A stretch of 64,000 nucleotides of DNA, taken from contig JAGTWJ010000019.1 of assembly GCA_020064725.1 (NCBI GenBank), positions 4,588,001-4,652,000 on the forward strand. Reading direction: 5' to 3'. The notes under the pieces are model-generated. The model ran no database searches and was not told where the DNA came from. It was given only the letters and a program-made list of their open reading frames with translations. Both the position numbers and the translations under genes were made by a program. The stretch is from Drechslerella dactyloides (lineage: Eukaryota; Ascomycota; Orbiliomycetes; Orbiliales; Orbiliaceae). Below are positions 1 to 10,809 of the stretch, piece after piece. How positions within the stretch are numbered: the first letter of the stretch is position 1; each line of letters starts with the position of its first letter.

Positions 1-413
1 ACCGATACCAATAATATAACCCACGGCACCCTGACTGCGTGTATGTAAAAATAATATAACCCACCCAAAGCCCAGCCAGCCATCCATCCATCGCCGTGAA
101 ATCCAGCAGTACTAGTGTGCACGCTCAGCATCCAAATCGACTCCTAGTCATAGCTAGCATCCCTGCGTACATCGCATCACGCAATCGTATATTCGCACAG
201 GTAATTATACTCAACCCTTCAACCTCCCAGCCGATTCACCCGCACTAAGATAGATAAGTAGCTAGATCGACGAAACTACCCATTCATATACGCTAGTCGG
301 ACGCATGTGTACTCAAATAATAAAGATAACGAATCCACCCACCTACAACCTACAACAGATTACCGGGATGATAAGGTGAGATGAGGCAAGATGAGGTAAG
401 GGGAAGAAGAGTG
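1..413. other. Gene-free left edge, 3' flank of the transcription factor gene
   Basis: No coding frame is convincing here. The stretch lies downstream of the minus-strand transcription factor gene and probably holds its 3' UTR and terminator. It is moderately AT-rich with CCATCCATCCA-type short repeats near position 80. Nothing else was recognised. Confidence 0.5.
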
Positions 414-3400
414 CTATCCAGCCCCCGCCCCACCGTTCCCATAGTCGTACACATTCATAAACCCCCACGGAATATCCATATCCCGACCACTCGGCTGCCC
501 CAAGCTCATCAGCGCCGGGAACCCGCCTCCCGGCGGCGCCACGCTCGTCATCTGCGTGAGGTATTGCTTCCACGGGTCCTGTGGCGTGTACCAGAACCCC
601 GTGGTGTCCGCCGTTGGTGTATGCGGGAGGAAATACTGTTGCGACTGCGATTGGGCTTGCTGTGGCGGCACTTGTTGCTGCGCTTGCTGCTGTTGTGCTT
701 GTTGTTGCGCTTGTAGCTGCGCTTGCTGATGTACTTGCTGCTGTTGATGTACTTGCTGTTGTTGATGATGGTTTTGATGATGTTGATGTTGATGTTGATG
801 GTGGTGATGTGCTTGTGGTTGCTGCTGATGTACTTGTTGATGTACTTGCTGCTGTACTTGTTGTTGTTGCTGCTGCTGCTGTTGCTGCTGCTGCTGTAAT
901 TGTAACTGCTGCTGCCGAGCTACAGAGGCAAGCGCACTAGCAGCATTGTGTAAGGGATTAGCAGCATTGTGTAAGGGATCCACCAGCTGGTCAGCGTGGG
1001 GGTTTACATGCGCATGCGCATGGTGTGGCGGAGTCGGGTCCGCGAACGCGGGAACGTTGGTGACGCTGCCGGCGCGCAAGTCCACGTGGGCGGCAGCAGC
1101 TGCATGCGCGATCTGCTGTTGCATATTGGCCATGCTGTTGGCCATATTGTTGGCTTCTAGCTCGACGAACAGCGGGCCCGGCCCCGACCCTGGCCCCTGC
1201 TGCGGTGTTGCGACGATGGGACTAGCGACGACGGTGCCGGGTGTGGCGGCCATGTGGTCCGCCGCTGTTGGCTGCTGGGGGTAAGTGTAGTGTTCGCTGA
1301 GCTGCGAGAGCTGGGATAGCGCTGCCTGCTGCTGCGGTTGTTGCTGTTGGATTTCGTGCTTGATAGGGGGTACGAACGTCTTTGCCGACAGGCTCGCCCG
1401 CCGCTTGGCTGCGGCGGCGGCGCTAGTGCTGCTGTTGCTGTTGTTGCCACTACCGGGATGATGCACGCCGCGATGGCCATGGCTGTTGCCGTGTCGTTCC
1501 TTGAGCATCTTTAGCGTCGCCTCGGTGAGGGACATAATGACATCGCCGAGCCGGTTGGAACCTGTTGGTAGGTCTCACGTGGGCCGTAAGATTAGCATAC
1601 GCACTGCAGGGGAGATATTACTTGTACTTGCATGCATGGCCGCACTAGTGAATTTGATAGAGACAGGGGGTCGCACCTTGCACACTCGACATCTTACCGT
1701 ACTCCATCATGACGCTGGCGGACAGGTCCATATCGGCCTTAACCCGGGCGATTTCCGTCGGCGTAACCGTCTCCCGCTTCTCCCAGGTCGCAAACAAAAT
1801 TGTCATGCACGCTAGCAGCGGCACGCTCGCCGCGTGCCACGCCAGGTCGAGGTTGTTCTCGCGCCGCATCAGGTCCGTCATTTCCAGGATCGTGCGCGAC
1901 GACTCGACGCAGATCGTGAGGTTATCGCTGTTGAAGCTCGGTGACATGGACAGATTCAGCGACGGATGCCGCAGCAAAATCCGTAGCCTGTGGAAATTCC
2001 AAAAATTAGCAAACAGGTCGCAGCATACGCAACGGTGAACGTACTCGTTGTACCACAGCATTAGGTTGGCCGCCTGCATCCGCATGTTGATATCCGAACT
2101 CGTCGGGTCGTACTTGAGCTGCGGGGGTAGGGCGTCCTTCCACGCCGTCATCTTGGCCTCAATCTGCTCCACCAGCGGCTGGTAGTCCTTCCGCGCCAGC
2201 CGCTTCGCCCCGTACAGCCTCGTGTGAATATCGATCGTGAACTCCGCGCACTTGATCAACCCAAACGCAACATCGAACGTGCACGGCTCGTCCGGTGGCA
2301 GCGGGTCCCGCGTGAACCCCTCTTCGGTGATGTACTCATCCTCGATCCGCGCGGGCATCTCCACATCAAAATCGCTCGGGATCAGCCCGACCGGGCGATT
2401 GAGCTTGGCTGATAGGCCGACGTCGATGGACACGCCCGTCCAGAACGCACGTTTGCGCATCTCGTCCTCCAGCACGTTCAGCTTCGTGCCCGTTCTCTGA
2501 TGGTCCCGTTTGAGCGACCGGTGCAGCCGCAGCTCAAATATGGTGGCGGTCGTCATCTTGGAGAGTAGGTACGCGGGCCCGGGGCGTGTGAACCCTCTCG
2601 TGAAGGCGACCAAGTATATCAGAGCCTGACAATCTTCGAGTGTCCCGCCAGCAAGCAGCATGTTCAGGAACGTCAGGCTGAAGTGATAGTGGCGGAATGC
2701 CCGGCTTTGATCCACTTGGCTCGGGCCGTCGATTTCGACTCGCCGCTTCGTCATGTGGAACATCGCCATCGCGATAACCATGTGTGTGATGACCAGGTGC
2801 GCCGGGCTGGTTTTATAATCGGGTATGTCGTACATGCGGTTGAACTAGAAACCGGTTAGCGGAATATTACAACAGAAGGTATCCAGCTCCGCTCCCCATG
2901 TTGGTTACCTCAGCCAGGAACGTCGGTTTGTGGAGGATGGGAAGGTACGGCTGCGTGGCGAAAAAGTTCCACTGCACCAGCATCTCAGCCTCCTGCTTTG
3001 GCGGCAAGTTCAGCTGCATGACCGACGGCGGGACATGCCGGCTGGTGCTCATCAGAAAGCTCTGCATCGAGTCGTCCAGTGGATTCAGTTCGTTGAAATC
3101 CATATAGGCGTTGACAGGCACGTAGTTGAGAGTTCTCGCCGGCTCCGGCACGCCCTGGAGGTCCGCGAGGTCTATCGAGATGCCCAGGACGGACAGTGCG
3201 GAGGCGCGAGTCGAAGTCATACACGAGTTCCCCGTATACATGCCCACGTGCTGCGTGCCCGACTTTCGAACGAGGAAGGACGGCCGTCCATACGGGTCGT
3301 CTCCTTGTTCATCTAAAGTGGAAGCTTGCGATGGCGCAACATTCGGCTCTCCGGCAGAATCGAAATCCATCCCGAGCGGTAGAGTGGTCTGGTGCTCGAG

Positions 3401-3977
3401 TTTGATGGTCGTCGTCGTCGACGACGACTGATCTCCACTACTGGCTTGAGCGACACTCCCGTCCTGGTCCTGCGTCACGGAATTGGCGAGGCCGTGGGCG
3501 CGGAGCAGCGCCTCCATGTCTTTGATCTTAGCTTGAAGGTCGGCGCATTGCCTCTCGAGGTGCTCCATGTAGCCACGTGGTTGGGCGCGGAGAGAAATCC
3601 GGTCCGTGGTTGTGCATTGCGACTTGACCGCCTGGCATGCCGAGCAGCCGTGAGGTAATAAGTCGCACTTTATCTTGCGCGTCTACGATAATCGAAGAGC
3701 AGTGAGCACGATTGTATCAGCATAGTGGTAGGGTGATCGATATGGGTCTCACCTTGCATCTGTCACACGCCTGGGCGGTTCGCGTGCCGCGTTCCAAGCG
3801 TTGCTTGACGTTGCGACTGTAGTCCCCCGGGCTGACAGGTTTGCCTGCGGACGGCTGAAGGACCTTGGGGACCTTTGTCTGCGACTTTGAGCTGCTGGAG
3901 GCTGCGATGTCGTCGTCCGGCGGTGAATCAGCAGCGTCATCGGCGACAAGAGCCGGACGTTTCAGTGACATTGGCAT
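414..3977 (-). CDS. Zn2Cys6 fungal-specific transcription factor with Gln/His-rich C-terminus
   Basis: Predicted nuclear DNA-binding regulator of about 1097 residues in four exons: 3977-3753, 3682-2909, 2844-1698 and 1561-414. The binuclear zinc cluster has spacing C-x2-C-x6-C-x6-C-x2-C-x6-C (C71, C74, C81, C88, C91, C98), and intron 1 falls just after the second cysteine. A linker and a short coiled coil (RGYMEHLERQ onward, about 110-140) follow, as in Gal4-type dimerising factors. Exons 2-3 encode the fungal-specific TF domain, including LPILHKPTF and the RPVG motif. The last exon starts SNRLGDVIMS, runs through a long Gln/His tract, and ends in a Gln-poor tail containing DPWKQYL. The donor of intron 3 is ambiguous (1697 or 1676; both keep frame). 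Target genes and a specific ortholog cannot be assigned from sequence alone. Confidence 0.88.
640..910. repeat. Imperfect CTG/CAG trinucleotide tract inside the transcription factor gene
   Basis: The plus strand is dominated by TTG, CTG, TGA and GTG triplets. On the coding (minus) strand these read CAG/CAA (Gln) and CAC/CAT (His). The tract gives a run of about 13 glutamines, QVHQQ units and an HQHQHHQ block. Mixed CAG/CAA codons suggest selection for the amino acids and make the tract less slippage-prone than a pure CAG array. Length polymorphism between strains is likely by inference. Confidence 0.8.
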
Positions 3978-6900
3978 TTGCGGAACTGTGGCGCTGCTGC
4001 GAGCTGTCAGACGAACGGCTACAACTCGATCAACTTGGATCTATAGATCAGATCCGGGGCGCCTTTTCTTTCCGCGAGAAGCGAAATGGAACTATAGGAA
4101 AAATTAAAAAAGGAAGGCGGTTACGAGCGACCACAAAAAAAAGAAGACAGGAAGAAGCAATAGTATGAGATCTCCGCAGCGATTACGTATAAAGCCAGCA
4201 AAAAAATAGAGTTTTTATGGGTCCGGGCGGTTCAGTCCGAGCGCACGACCGGCAACGGCGCCATGGAGAATGCCAGTCAGGCTGAAGGGACCGAGGAAGG
4301 GAAGGGAAGGAGGCCGACTATAGTTGGAGATATAGCGACTGGCGACGATGGCGTCTCACAATCAGCGTTTCTGATGTGAGAAAGGGCCGTCGTCGATGAG
4401 GAATGCTTGCTTGCTTGCTTGTTTGCTTGCTTATCAGGGCGCCCTTTTCTCGCAGTGTCGAGCCTTCCCGGCAGGGGATAGTGGAGCAGCTTTGATGCAG
4501 CAAGTGCTAACCGATCACACGAGCCGATGTGACGGGTTGCCGCAGTGGGACAAGCTCGAGGCGAGGAATAGGAAAAAAGGGCGAAGAATTGATGGAAGAA
4601 TACGCGGAATACGAAGGGGCCTCGAGTAACTATGGGAGCACAAGTACCAGCAGTATACTAGTAGCAGCAGCAGCAGCAGCTTGGAAGGCATGCAGGATGG
4701 GATAAGATAAGGCGACGAGGTGGAGAACAGTGACGGCCAAGGCGCATGCAGCGCAAGCCTTTAAGTAAGCGGGCAGTAAAGACCTTCCTGGGGACCCGAA
4801 GGAGAGCAATAAGATGGGTGTTATCGCATGCTCGATCGCCGCGGATTCGGAGGTGAGATTCGATGGAGCGTCTCGCGATCGGATCCGCAAAGTTGGGGCA
4901 GCAGTCCGGTGCCCAATCGAGTGACCGTTCAGTCCAATCCAATCCAATCCGATGCAACAGGTAAGACACGGGCTGGTTGCCCATGCGCGGTGCATGCGCA
5001 TAGGTTGCTAGCTGTCATGTATGGACAGTCGATGCAGCAGGTATATCCCTGGGAGCCGGGTAGTGTCTTTTGGGGGCGGCCTGTGCAGCTGGTTTTTGAT
5101 CTGAGTTTAGCCTTTTCGAAAACAGGATCTTGGGCCAGCCCAGCCCGCCCGCATATGCTCGCGCTCACTTTCCAGACCGCCGCCAGACCGCCAAACCACC
5201 GCCGCAAGACCGCTGCCGGACTCCAAGATAGGTAGGGGTTGGAAGATGTGTCTTGGGAGCAAAAGCTTGATAAGCCCGACGAAACTCTAAGCGGCCGTCA
5301 GTACAATTGCGGTTCGAATTCATGTTGGATCGATCGCCAGGCCGGAGCTCGAGCAGCAGTCGAGTTTGACAGGGCATGCAGGGGAGCGGAAACTCGGACG
5401 GGGGCGCGTGTGGGCCATCTGATGAAAGAGATAAACCGTTGAAACAAGCGGGCCTTATGCCTCATGCATATAGAGTTTTTCACAGTGGAGGTACGAAGTA
5501 GGTATTTAGGCCATGAGATGGTGGAACAAGCTTTCCTGGCGGGGCGGAGTTAAAGAGCCAACAGCAATGGAGTCGGGGAGATTGACAGGAATGACGCCCA
5601 GGCGGCGAAACAAAGATGCGTGTCTGCAGATGACGCGAGGGGAAGAGATGGGCATGGAGTTAAAACGAGCCGGGGAGGAGGATAGAGGTCATGAGCAGAA
5701 ACTAGAAGTAAGATCGAGGAGGAGTGAGGGTTGAGTTTGATGGGAGAGTCTAGAGTTGGAGATGGCGATGGGGCGGATGTTGGGACGACCGGGTGGAACA
5801 GCAACCAACAGGCGCAGCAACAGAAGCGGACAGAAGCAGCCCCAGCGATAAGAGAGCACTCTCGACGGCGGCGACGGCGGCGACGACGACGGGGTGAAGA
5901 CGTCTTCGGTCAGGCGGACACGAGGGCAATAAATAGAAAAGATAGGCTGGGACGATAAGGAAGTTTCTAATCTCTCGTCGTGGGGTTGGAAACGAAACGA
6001 GAAGAAGAGCTTAAGAGGAGGAGAAAAGAGGTATCGGGCCTTCGGAAGACAGACAGGCCGGCCGGCAGCACAGCGTTCCGTCGACGGAAGAAGCCGAGAT
6101 AACTCGAGCTGCAGGCCCGCCCAGCTTTGGGCCAACTGCACATGTGCTCGCTCGATCGATCGCGCGATCGAATTGAAGTTGCAGGGCAGTGCAGGGAGGG
6201 AGGAGATGGAGCCGAAGAACGGGATGCCTGGATGCTGGCTGGCTGGCGGTCTGTCTGCCTACGGACGGATGGCTTTGGCTTGCTCAGGCTTACCTGGATG
6301 AATCGATTGGCGGGGGGCGGACCCTTCTGCGGTGCTTCTCAAGCTGCTCTCCACCAGGCCCACCCGAGAGGATGCCGTCCAGCGTCCCCTGGCGATGGCT
6401 CGATGCGGGCGGGCGTCGTCTTTTCTGTCGACAGCGGTCGAAGTCGTGATGATGGGTAGCAGTGGGTGGTCGAGACGGTCGACGATGGCGATGGACGAAG
6501 GCTGCTGAGTAAGGAGATGGATCCGATCCGACCTGATCTGGGAGCTAGCACTCTCGCCAGGCAGTTACAGCTGAGAGGAAAGGAAAGGCGTATATTCTTT
6601 AATTCTTGTTCTTCTGATTCTTCTTATTCCGTCCTGTTCAGCTGGGCCCCGAGACTCCAGCTGGGCGAGAGAAAACAACAGCGTGCATGCATGTATGCAG
6701 CTTCCAATCACTCCTTCTCTCTCCTGCTCCCTCCCTCTCCTTCTCTCTCCTTCTCACTCCTTCTCCCGCTCCTTCTCTCGCGCTCCTCCTCCTGCTGCTG
6801 CTGCTGCTCCTCCTCCCACTTGCTCTCGCTGCTCACGCTCCTCGGAGACGCAAGCCAGACAGGACAGGACAGGAAAACGCACGGACGGCCGTTTGAACTC

Positions 6901-7585
6901 GCTGGCTCGGCCACCCGGATTGGCCTGGCCTGGCTGCATTGCATCGGACCCAGCCCTCGACGCCCCGTTGGGCCTGGCGCCAGTCCTAGCCCCAGCTCCG
7001 TCTCCACTCCTCCGTCGGCCGCCCACAGCGCCAAGGGCAAGCCTCGTGCCACCAGCTGCCCCAGGCAGGCCGTCCGACGGAGATCCAAACTGCCCAAACC
7101 ACCCAAACTGCCGCCAGAAGGGAGATCAGGCGTCGATTCTGGCTGCTCGGGATCCGCTTTCCTGCAGACGAGGGGCGAGGGGGCTGCCGCAGCCGAGATC
7201 TGGTCCGTTGCGCCGGGCTCAGATTGACCTCCAGTGCAGAACCGAAGGGCCGATACAAGCATCCTCCTCCAATCTGGGAAGTACTTGTGCAAGTGCTTAC
7301 ACAAGTACGTACATGTACCGAAGCAAGATGTAGGCATGCATATACGTTGCTAGTGCTGTTATAGTAGCACGGTGATATCGGTCCGGGGTGTGTAACTTGC
7401 TGTTTTGTGGCAGCCCGCGCTTGTAGCCGCTCGCTTACCCGCGTCCAACGTGCAACTCCAACTATTCCTTTCCTTCCTTCACCACCGCCCACCAGTGAGT
7501 GCACCATGTCCACCACGACACGGATATAATAATATAATACCTCCCCGCGTACAAGCATGAGAAGGGCTCGCTCGAGTATAAAGAC
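3978..7585. other. Gene-free 3.6 kb between the divergent TF gene and cgi121
   Basis: This is the upstream region of two divergent genes. It includes a CTTG tetranucleotide run near 4405-4430 and a pyrimidine-rich block at about 6715-6840 (many CTCCTTCTC units, then CTG triplets). The pyrimidine block resembles leader or promoter CT tracts of fungal genes. Several open frames cross this stretch, the longest about 250 codons at 6466-7227, but all are low-complexity and lack any recognisable domain. I see no supported gene. Confidence 0.5.
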
Positions 7586-8275
7586 ATGCCAGAAGTGATC
7601 CCCCTCGCCGGCGTCCCCGGCTACAAACTCCACCTCGCCCTCTTCACCGCCGTATCCAACGCCGCCGCCCTCCACGGCCAGCTGCTCGCGAAAAACCCGG
7701 CTTACGAGTACGCCTTCATCGACCCCTCCATCCTCGTCAGCACCCTGCAGCCGCTCGCCGCTGCCTTCCGTGCCGTTCACGACCTGCTTGACCCCGCCGT
7801 CGGCCTGCGGACCCCCAATGTGCACTCCGAGACCGTCTTCAGTCTCAGTCCGTCCCATAACGTCCGTACCACCCACTCGCCTATTGTACCATGTATATAC
7901 ACATCTTGAATGTAATGCTGATATCAAGTATAGATAACGGACTCCTACCGCCGCTTCGGCATCTCACCATCCACCACATCCCTCCTCGCGATCAAAATCC
8001 TCGACACAACATCCCCATCCTACAACGAAGCAGACGTCGTCTCCGCCCTATCATCCCTCGTCGAAGGAACGGAGGTCCCGTTCACGACTGCTTCTCTACG
8101 CTCGCTGACGGACGTCGCGAAGGTCAAAAAGTACTACAAATTGAAGGACCTCGGTGCCGTCGACGCTCTGTACGCGCGGAAAGGACGGGAGGTCGAGAAG
8201 AGGGGTGAAGAGGCGGTGTGGGCGGATTTGGAGGTTGCCGTGCTCGGACAGATGGCGCTGAGGAGTTTGGTGTGA
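7586..8275 (+). CDS. CGI121: EKC/KEOPS complex subunit Cgi121
   Basis: Subunit of the KEOPS/EKC complex, which installs the threonylcarbamoyl group of t6A37 on ANN-decoding tRNAs. In yeast the complex is also linked to telomere maintenance. Two exons, 7586-7861 and 7934-8275, give 205 residues, close to the family length. Family signatures are the N-terminal beta strand (GYKLHLALF), EYAFIDPSILVS, AAFRAVHDLL, NVHSETVFSLSP and, directly across the splice, SYRRFGIS. The second exon carries the VEGTEVPF and TDVAKVKKYYKL segments typical of Cgi121/TPRKB. The intron has donor GTCCGT and acceptor TATAG, and splicing in phase 0 restores SPSHN-ITDSYRRFG. An ATG 29 nt upstream is in another frame and stops quickly, so 7586 is the start. 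Confidence 0.92.
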
Positions 8276-8470
8276 TATTACGCTTATATACATCATCTAT
8301 TCGGAGTACGCGGTGATACCCTGTAGAGATTTCACGATTTTTACGAATTGCACAATATTCTAGACACTGATATGGAGTAGCGTATTTGTTCGATTTTATT
8401 CGGTTTCGTACTATCTGCTATCGTACATGCACTCCCACTTCATTCACCAGCTTCCTACCCGTATCCCGAC

Positions 8471-9532
8471 TTAGAATCCGCCCGGTCCACCAGGCGGAGC
8501 ACCGGCATCACCACCAGGTCCCCTCGGGGGCGCAGGTCCATTACCACCAGGACCCGGGGGCGGGGGCGGCTGTCTTTTTTCAACGCTGCGGGGACCAGGC
8601 CCCACCGGCGGCTGAGCAGGGGCCGGAGGCGGGGACGGACCGCTGGGTGGTTGCGGTCCCCATTGCGCCAGACGGGCCATCAGACGACGAGCATGAGGGG
8701 GTGGGGGAGGAGGAGGTGGCGGTGGTGGTGGTCCTCCCGGAGCGGGATGTGCCCGGCGTCGAAAGCCGCCTGGCCCTCGACCTCCTGGGCCTCCGTTACC
8801 GCCTGGTCCTCCGCTGGGACCTCGACCACCAGGCCCTGCACCACCTGGTCCGCTGCCTGGTCCTCCTCCATTCCCTCCGGGACCTCGACCGCCCGGCCCG
8901 CCGCCTGGTCCGCTCGGTCCACCGCCTGGACTGCCTGGCCCGCCACCTGGCCCGCCGAATTGTCGACGGTCAAGATCACTGACGCCATCATCATGAGCGG
9001 CTGGAACTGGATGCGCACGTCGTCGAAAGCCGCCTGGACCGCCTGGGCCACCAGGTCCTCCGCTAGGACCCCGGCCACCGGGACCTCCTGGCCCGGCACC
9101 ACCTGGTCCGGCACCTCCCGGTCCACCACCTGGCCCACCGCGTCCACCACCCGGTCCGCCGCCAGGTCCACTCGGCCCGCCACCTGGCCCGCCGAATTGT
9201 CGACGGTCAAGATCACTGACGCCATCATCATGAGCGGCTGGAACTGGATGCGCGCGCCGTCGAAAACCACCTGGTCCCCTTCCACCGCCTGGACCGCCAG
9301 GTCCTCCGCTAGGTCCTCTGCCACCGGGACCTCCTGGTCCGGCCCCTCCTGGCCCAGCACCGCCCGGTCCACCACCAGGTCCACCCGGTCCGCCGCCAGG
9401 TCCACTCGGTCCACCACCCGGCCCACCAAACTGTCGACGGTCAAGACTATTACCGCCATCACCACGAGCGAGCACCGCAGCCGAAGAAAGGGAGAACAGA
9501 AGCGGTGCAACGAGAAGCGTAGAAACCTTCAT
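8471..9532 (-). CDS. Secreted Gly/Pro-rich repeat protein with Kex2-like processing sites
   Basis: Single-exon, 353-residue protein. The start at 9532 is chosen because it opens a clear signal peptide (MKVSTLLVAPLLFSLSSAA). The mature part has three tandem units that begin after LDRR with QFGGPGGG, continue as collagen-like GPGG repeats and end in FRRR. Units 1-2 and 2-3 are joined by an identical 16-residue acidic spacer starting AHPVPAAHDD and ending SDLD, followed by RR. The C-terminal part is Pro-rich, with a run of 12 prolines, another RR and an EKR|Q site. Dibasic sites bounding repeats are the hallmark of fungal Kex2-processed repeat proteins, which include peptide pheromones, repellents and RiPP precursors. 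It could instead be an unprocessed wall or matrix protein. No cysteines, GPI signal or enzyme domain are seen. Confidence 0.72.
   Translation of the reverse strand: MKVSTLLVAPLLFSLSSAAVLARGDGGNSLDRRQFGGPGGGPSGPGGGPGGPGGGPGGAGPGGAGPGGPGGRGPSGGPGGPGGGRGPGGFRRRAHPVPAAHDDGVSDLDRRQFGGPGGGPSGPGGGPGGGRGGPGGGPGGAGPGGAGPGGPGGRGPSGGPGGPGGPGGFRRRAHPVPAAHDDGVSDLDRRQFGGPGGGPGSPGGGPSGPGGGPGGRGPGGNGGGPGSGPGGAGPGGRGPSGGPGGNGGPGGRGPGGFRRRAHPAPGGPPPPPPPPPPPPHARRLMARLAQWGPQPPSGPSPPPAPAQPPVGPGPRSVEKRQPPPPPGPGGNGPAPPRGPGGDAGAPPGGPGGF
8937..9253. repeat. 80-bp exact direct repeat, period 237 bp, within the repeat-protein gene
   Basis: Positions 8937-9016 and 9174-9253 are identical. They encode the end of one acidic spacer, the LDRR site and the start of the next QFGGPGGG unit. 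The 237-bp offset equals 79 codons, so the copies stay in frame. A third, diverged copy lies near 9411-9450 next to the signal peptide. Exact identity at silent positions points to recent duplication or gene conversion between units. Confidence 0.85.
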
Positions 9533-9776
9533 TTTAACGAATGTAGTACCAGTTATATAGTAATAGGTCAAGTGGTCAAGTATCCAGAGAGCGAGAATGA
9601 TAGAAGACTTTGTAAAGATCGAAGGAATGAAATGGACGAAGGTAAGAGGGATAAAGTGAGCGTTCGCAGAACAGCTCGACCTGCCAGAGGTTGAAGTGAA
9701 GATGTAGATAGAGATCGTTGTTATTGTGGAATGCAATGCTGGTGATATCGATGTAAGAAACGGGGCGACGCGGCCG

Positions 9777-9784
9777 TTTATATA
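9777..9784 (-). promoter_or_regulatory. TATA box of the secreted repeat-protein gene
   Basis: Minus-strand TATATAAA, about 245 bp upstream of the ATG at 9532, in an otherwise ordinary context. Position and sequence fit a core promoter element for this gene. Its use as such is inferred. Confidence 0.5.
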
Positions 9785-10555
9785 GTACGATTGCCCGCAT
9801 ATTCCGCCGCGTCCGTATACACCCTACTATCGATGCAACGGCAGTTCCAGGTCAGGTAGCTTGAGTATGCATGACGCACCAATTCTTCCATCGCGGTGGC
9901 ATTATCGCTGTATGTCGTACCCCAAAGCCGGCTAGATACACTCTAGATCCAGAATTGCTAGCGATATCCAGCAGCTCAGGCATGCAACAATCTTCGATTC
10001 GCATGATTGTTGTCGCAGCCCAGTCTCCCGTAACGCCAACGAGACAATCCAAACAACGTTAACCTATTGCATCCAGCCAAACTGAACAGCAGAATACCAT
10101 ATTATCAGCGATAAATACCGCAATCTATCGATCGATCGATACGCTGCGGAAACAAGCAGCGATGCATCTGCGTCGCGAGATGGCCGGCTTCGGATATCAG
10201 AACTGTAAGTTACCTAGCATGATAGCTCTGGTATTATGCAATATTTACAGTCTAAAACTTTAGTTGGTGCACGATGCATGGCTGGTAGTTAGTGCATCTG
10301 CACGACGTACGAATACTGCAGGTACGTAGTACGGTATATGTCGTCAATGCGATGCGTATGTGCGCGTGCGGCGGAAGGTAGTTGTGTCGGCGTTCATGCG
10401 TGGCTGCATATGATGCGACGCATCGTGCCTGCATGCAGATTATATTATCACACAGATAATATTCCGATTAAGGCTAGCGATCAAACTATCAATACAATCT
10501 TTGAGCTTTAAATTTTGCGAGCTGAACTTTTGAACACTAAAATTGCTTTGCGACT

Positions 10556-10601
10556 TTGGTCTCGTGGATGTGGGCTGCGTAGGTTTGGCTTGCGAGACCA
10601 A
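10556..10601. repeat. Inverted repeat TTGGTCTCG ... CGAGACCAA
   Basis: Perfect 9-bp arms at 10556-10564 and 10593-10601 separated by 28 bp. Allowing one mismatch extends the arms by a few bases. It lies about 130 bp left of a longer inverted repeat with the same GGTCTCG core. Confidence 0.6.
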
Positions 10602-10727
10602 GGTACCTAGGTGCTTGGTCCTTTCTCTTTTGTAGTCGATTCTATAATAAGTTACTATAGATACGCTCAATCGATATTGGTTGGGCTGAAGTTGAAAGCT
10701 TCGAAGATCTGGTGTAAAGGGGAGGGT

Positions 10728-10809
10728 CTGGTTTACGAGACCAGATCTGGGTGGATTCTGGAGTGTGTAACAAAGTGCACATAGGTGCAGATATGGTCTC
10801 GTAAACCAG
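10728..10809. repeat. 22-bp inverted repeat (hairpin) with a 38-bp loop
   Basis: The arm CTGGTTTACGAGACCA at 10728-10743 is exactly complementary to 10794-10809. The complementarity continues inward for six more positions with one mismatch (10744-10749 against 10788-10793). A related element with one change in the first 14 bases (CTGGTTCACGAGAC) occurs once at 54410-54423. No transposase frame is associated. Confidence 0.65.

Noticed and set aside
581..940. Val/Ala/Asp-rich open frame on the plus strand
   Set aside because: It is the reverse reading of the Gln/His tract of the transcription factor and has no independent support.
6466..7227. 253-codon open frame on the plus strand and a 313-codon minus frame at 6986-7927
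   Set aside because: Both are Ser/Leu/Pro- or Gly/Arg-rich, driven by CT tracts and GC content. The minus frame overlaps the well-supported cgi121 exon on the opposite strand. No domain is visible in either.
8937..9450. Regularly spaced direct repeats suggesting a CRISPR-like array
   Set aside because: The spacing and identity follow a protein-coding 79-codon unit in a eukaryotic genome; spacers are themselves repetitive and coding.
8471..9532. RiPP biosynthetic cluster around the repeat protein
   Set aside because: Neighbouring genes are Cgi121 and an F-box protein; no DUF3328, tyrosinase, methyltransferase or transporter partner lies near it in the window.
8651..9694. Long overlapping open frames on the plus strand (347 codons) and in a second minus frame (276 codons) across the repeat-protein gene
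   Set aside because: They are shadows of a GC-rich, triplet-periodic repeat gene. The chosen frame has a signal peptide, ordered units and processing sites, while the others are Thr/Ser/Trp or Val/Asp low-complexity.
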